Shown here: in pieces, positions 63,149 through 64,000 of the stretch | Layout: each line of letters begins with the position of its first letter | How positions within the stretch are numbered: the stretch's first letter is position 1 | Assembly: GCF_019399895.1 (NCBI RefSeq) | Contig: NW_027228788.1 | Span: forward strand, 502,299-566,298 | DNA length: 64,000 nt | Source: Cardiocondyla obscurior | Lineage: Eukaryota; Arthropoda; Insecta; Hymenoptera; Formicidae | Reading direction: 5' to 3' | The notes under the pieces: generated by a model | The model's input: only the letters and a program-made list of their open reading frames with translations | Told to the model about the DNA's origin: nothing | Databases searched by the model: none | Program-made: the position numbers and the translations under genes

Positions 63149-64000
63149 TTTCCCTGAGAGCTTCTGAGAAACGGTTCCATAATATCGGTGGTCACGGTAT
63201 CCCACGGTGCTGTAAGATAGCGTGGATACATAAGTCCTCGCGGAGCGGTATTCGGAGGTTTCACACGTTGACAGATTTCACATCTTCGGACATAACGCAG
63301 GATATCCTGGTACATATCGGGCCAATAATACAGCCGGCCAATACGCCAATGAGTCTTAGCCACTCCAAGGTGACCAGCTTGAGGATCATCATGACATTCC
63401 ATCAAAATTTTAAAACGCAGGTGCCAAGGCAACACTAATTTCCAATCTTAACTGGGGTCTCGCAATTCTCCTTTTAGGAAGGACTTCCTGTTGTAGTACA
63501 GCTGGTCGCCGTCGGTCTTTCAGTCAGGATGGCCACACGGGTCGGTTTGCACTCGATACATCTTCCTCTCGTACCACTCGTTAGCTTCCGGATGACTCAA
63601 AGAAATCTCTCGTTCAGCTGTCGTAACGTCCGCGCTACCAGTAACAGCTGCCAAGGTTGTTTGGCAAGGAATCCGGGAGAGAGCGTCTGCCACGCTGTTG
63701 AGCTGGCCTTTCCGATACTCCACCTTGAATCTGTACGGCTGCAGTCTCAATGCCCAACGGGCCAAACGCCCTGAAAGATTCTTCATGCTCAAAAGCCAAC
63801 AAAGACACAAATGATCAGTTTGAACAGTGAATTCTGTGCCCTCCACATATTGACGGTTCTTCTCAATGCCGTAAATAATGGCCAAACATTCCTTTTCGGT
63901 AACAGAGTAATTCCGCTCGGCCTGAGTCAGTGACCGCGAGCTATACGTAATGACGCGTTCCGCCCCCTCCTGTAGCTGTACTAACGCTGCCCCTATACCG
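63149..64000 (-). pseudogene. Gypsy RNase H and integrase N-terminal part
   Basis: On the minus strand from the window edge: RNase H end (FTVQTDHLCLCWLL, WALRLQPYRFKVEYRKG, ADALSRI), a break near 63470-63520, then the integrase finger (GHLGVAKTHWRIGRLYYWP, CEICQRVK) and DTVTTDIMEPF. The last codon before the Maverick meets TATTTG. Continues at 45237. RT and gag lie outside. Confidence 0.85.

Larger units (their letters stand above)
43176..64000 (-). mobile_element. Gypsy retrotransposon on minus strand, split by Maverick
   Basis: Its 3' LTR is 43176-44376 and the integrase C-terminal part 44377-45237. The Maverick follows, then integrase finger, RNase H and RT end from 63149 to the window edge. 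The 5' half is outside. It is a different lineage from the errantivirus at 28556. Confidence 0.85.

Overview
The window is insect-type eukaryotic DNA made almost wholly of transposable elements and endogenous viruses. No ordinary host gene, rRNA or tRNA was recognised. GT-AG introns, TATA promoters, microsatellites, a BEL/gypsy-style errantivirus with a baculovirus-F-like env, Merlin, mariner and a Maverick/Polinton all point to an arthropod. A hymenopteran is a guess only.

Layout. (1) 1-26575 is a giant inverted repeat centred near 13333. Each arm carries, from outside in: a cluster of GTCCTCATAATGTACG motifs, a multi-exon Crypton-like tyrosine recombinase gene with zinc fingers and a SANT-like tail, a 2.6-kb TGTTACGTC...GACGTAACA element inserted in one of its introns, and a 5-kb LINE. 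The left arm runs off the window. (2) 26576-28046 is a decayed mariner fragment in diverged copies of the same terminal motifs. (3) 28047-37649 is a fold-back MITE split by a nearly complete errantivirus (LTRs, PBS, gag-pol, spliced env, PPT). (4) 37652-40669 holds more motif copies, an (AT)n tract and a second, diverged member of the TGTTACGTC family. (5) 41095-42840 is a dead Merlin transposase split by a second MITE. (6) 43176-64000 is a minus-strand gypsy element whose integrase gene is split at TATTTG by (7) a complete 17.9-kb Maverick, 45244-63142.

How the genes work together. The Maverick has a full virus-like set: major and minor capsid proteins, protease, PLA2-like protein, packaging ATPase, retroviral-type integrase with chromodomain, protein-primed-type DNA polymerase B, a fibre-like coiled coil and several small unknown genes. 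They lie in a leftward capsid block, a central rightward ATPase-integrase block, a leftward polymerase, and rightward small genes. The errantivirus makes gag-pol from the full-length RNA; env appears to be made from a spliced RNA that takes its start codon from the leader. The TGTTACGTC elements have a TATA box, a short non-coding exon, an intron and one proline-rich ORF whose start codon exists only after splicing.

Most gene breaks outside the obviously old elements are single-base differences in homopolymers, so part of the apparent decay may be residual sequence error. The most unusual items are the palindrome with its patchy arm identity, the ORF-bearing TGTTACGTC elements, the recurrent GTCCTCATAATG motif, and the hairpin-ended, gene-bearing Maverick terminal repeats.
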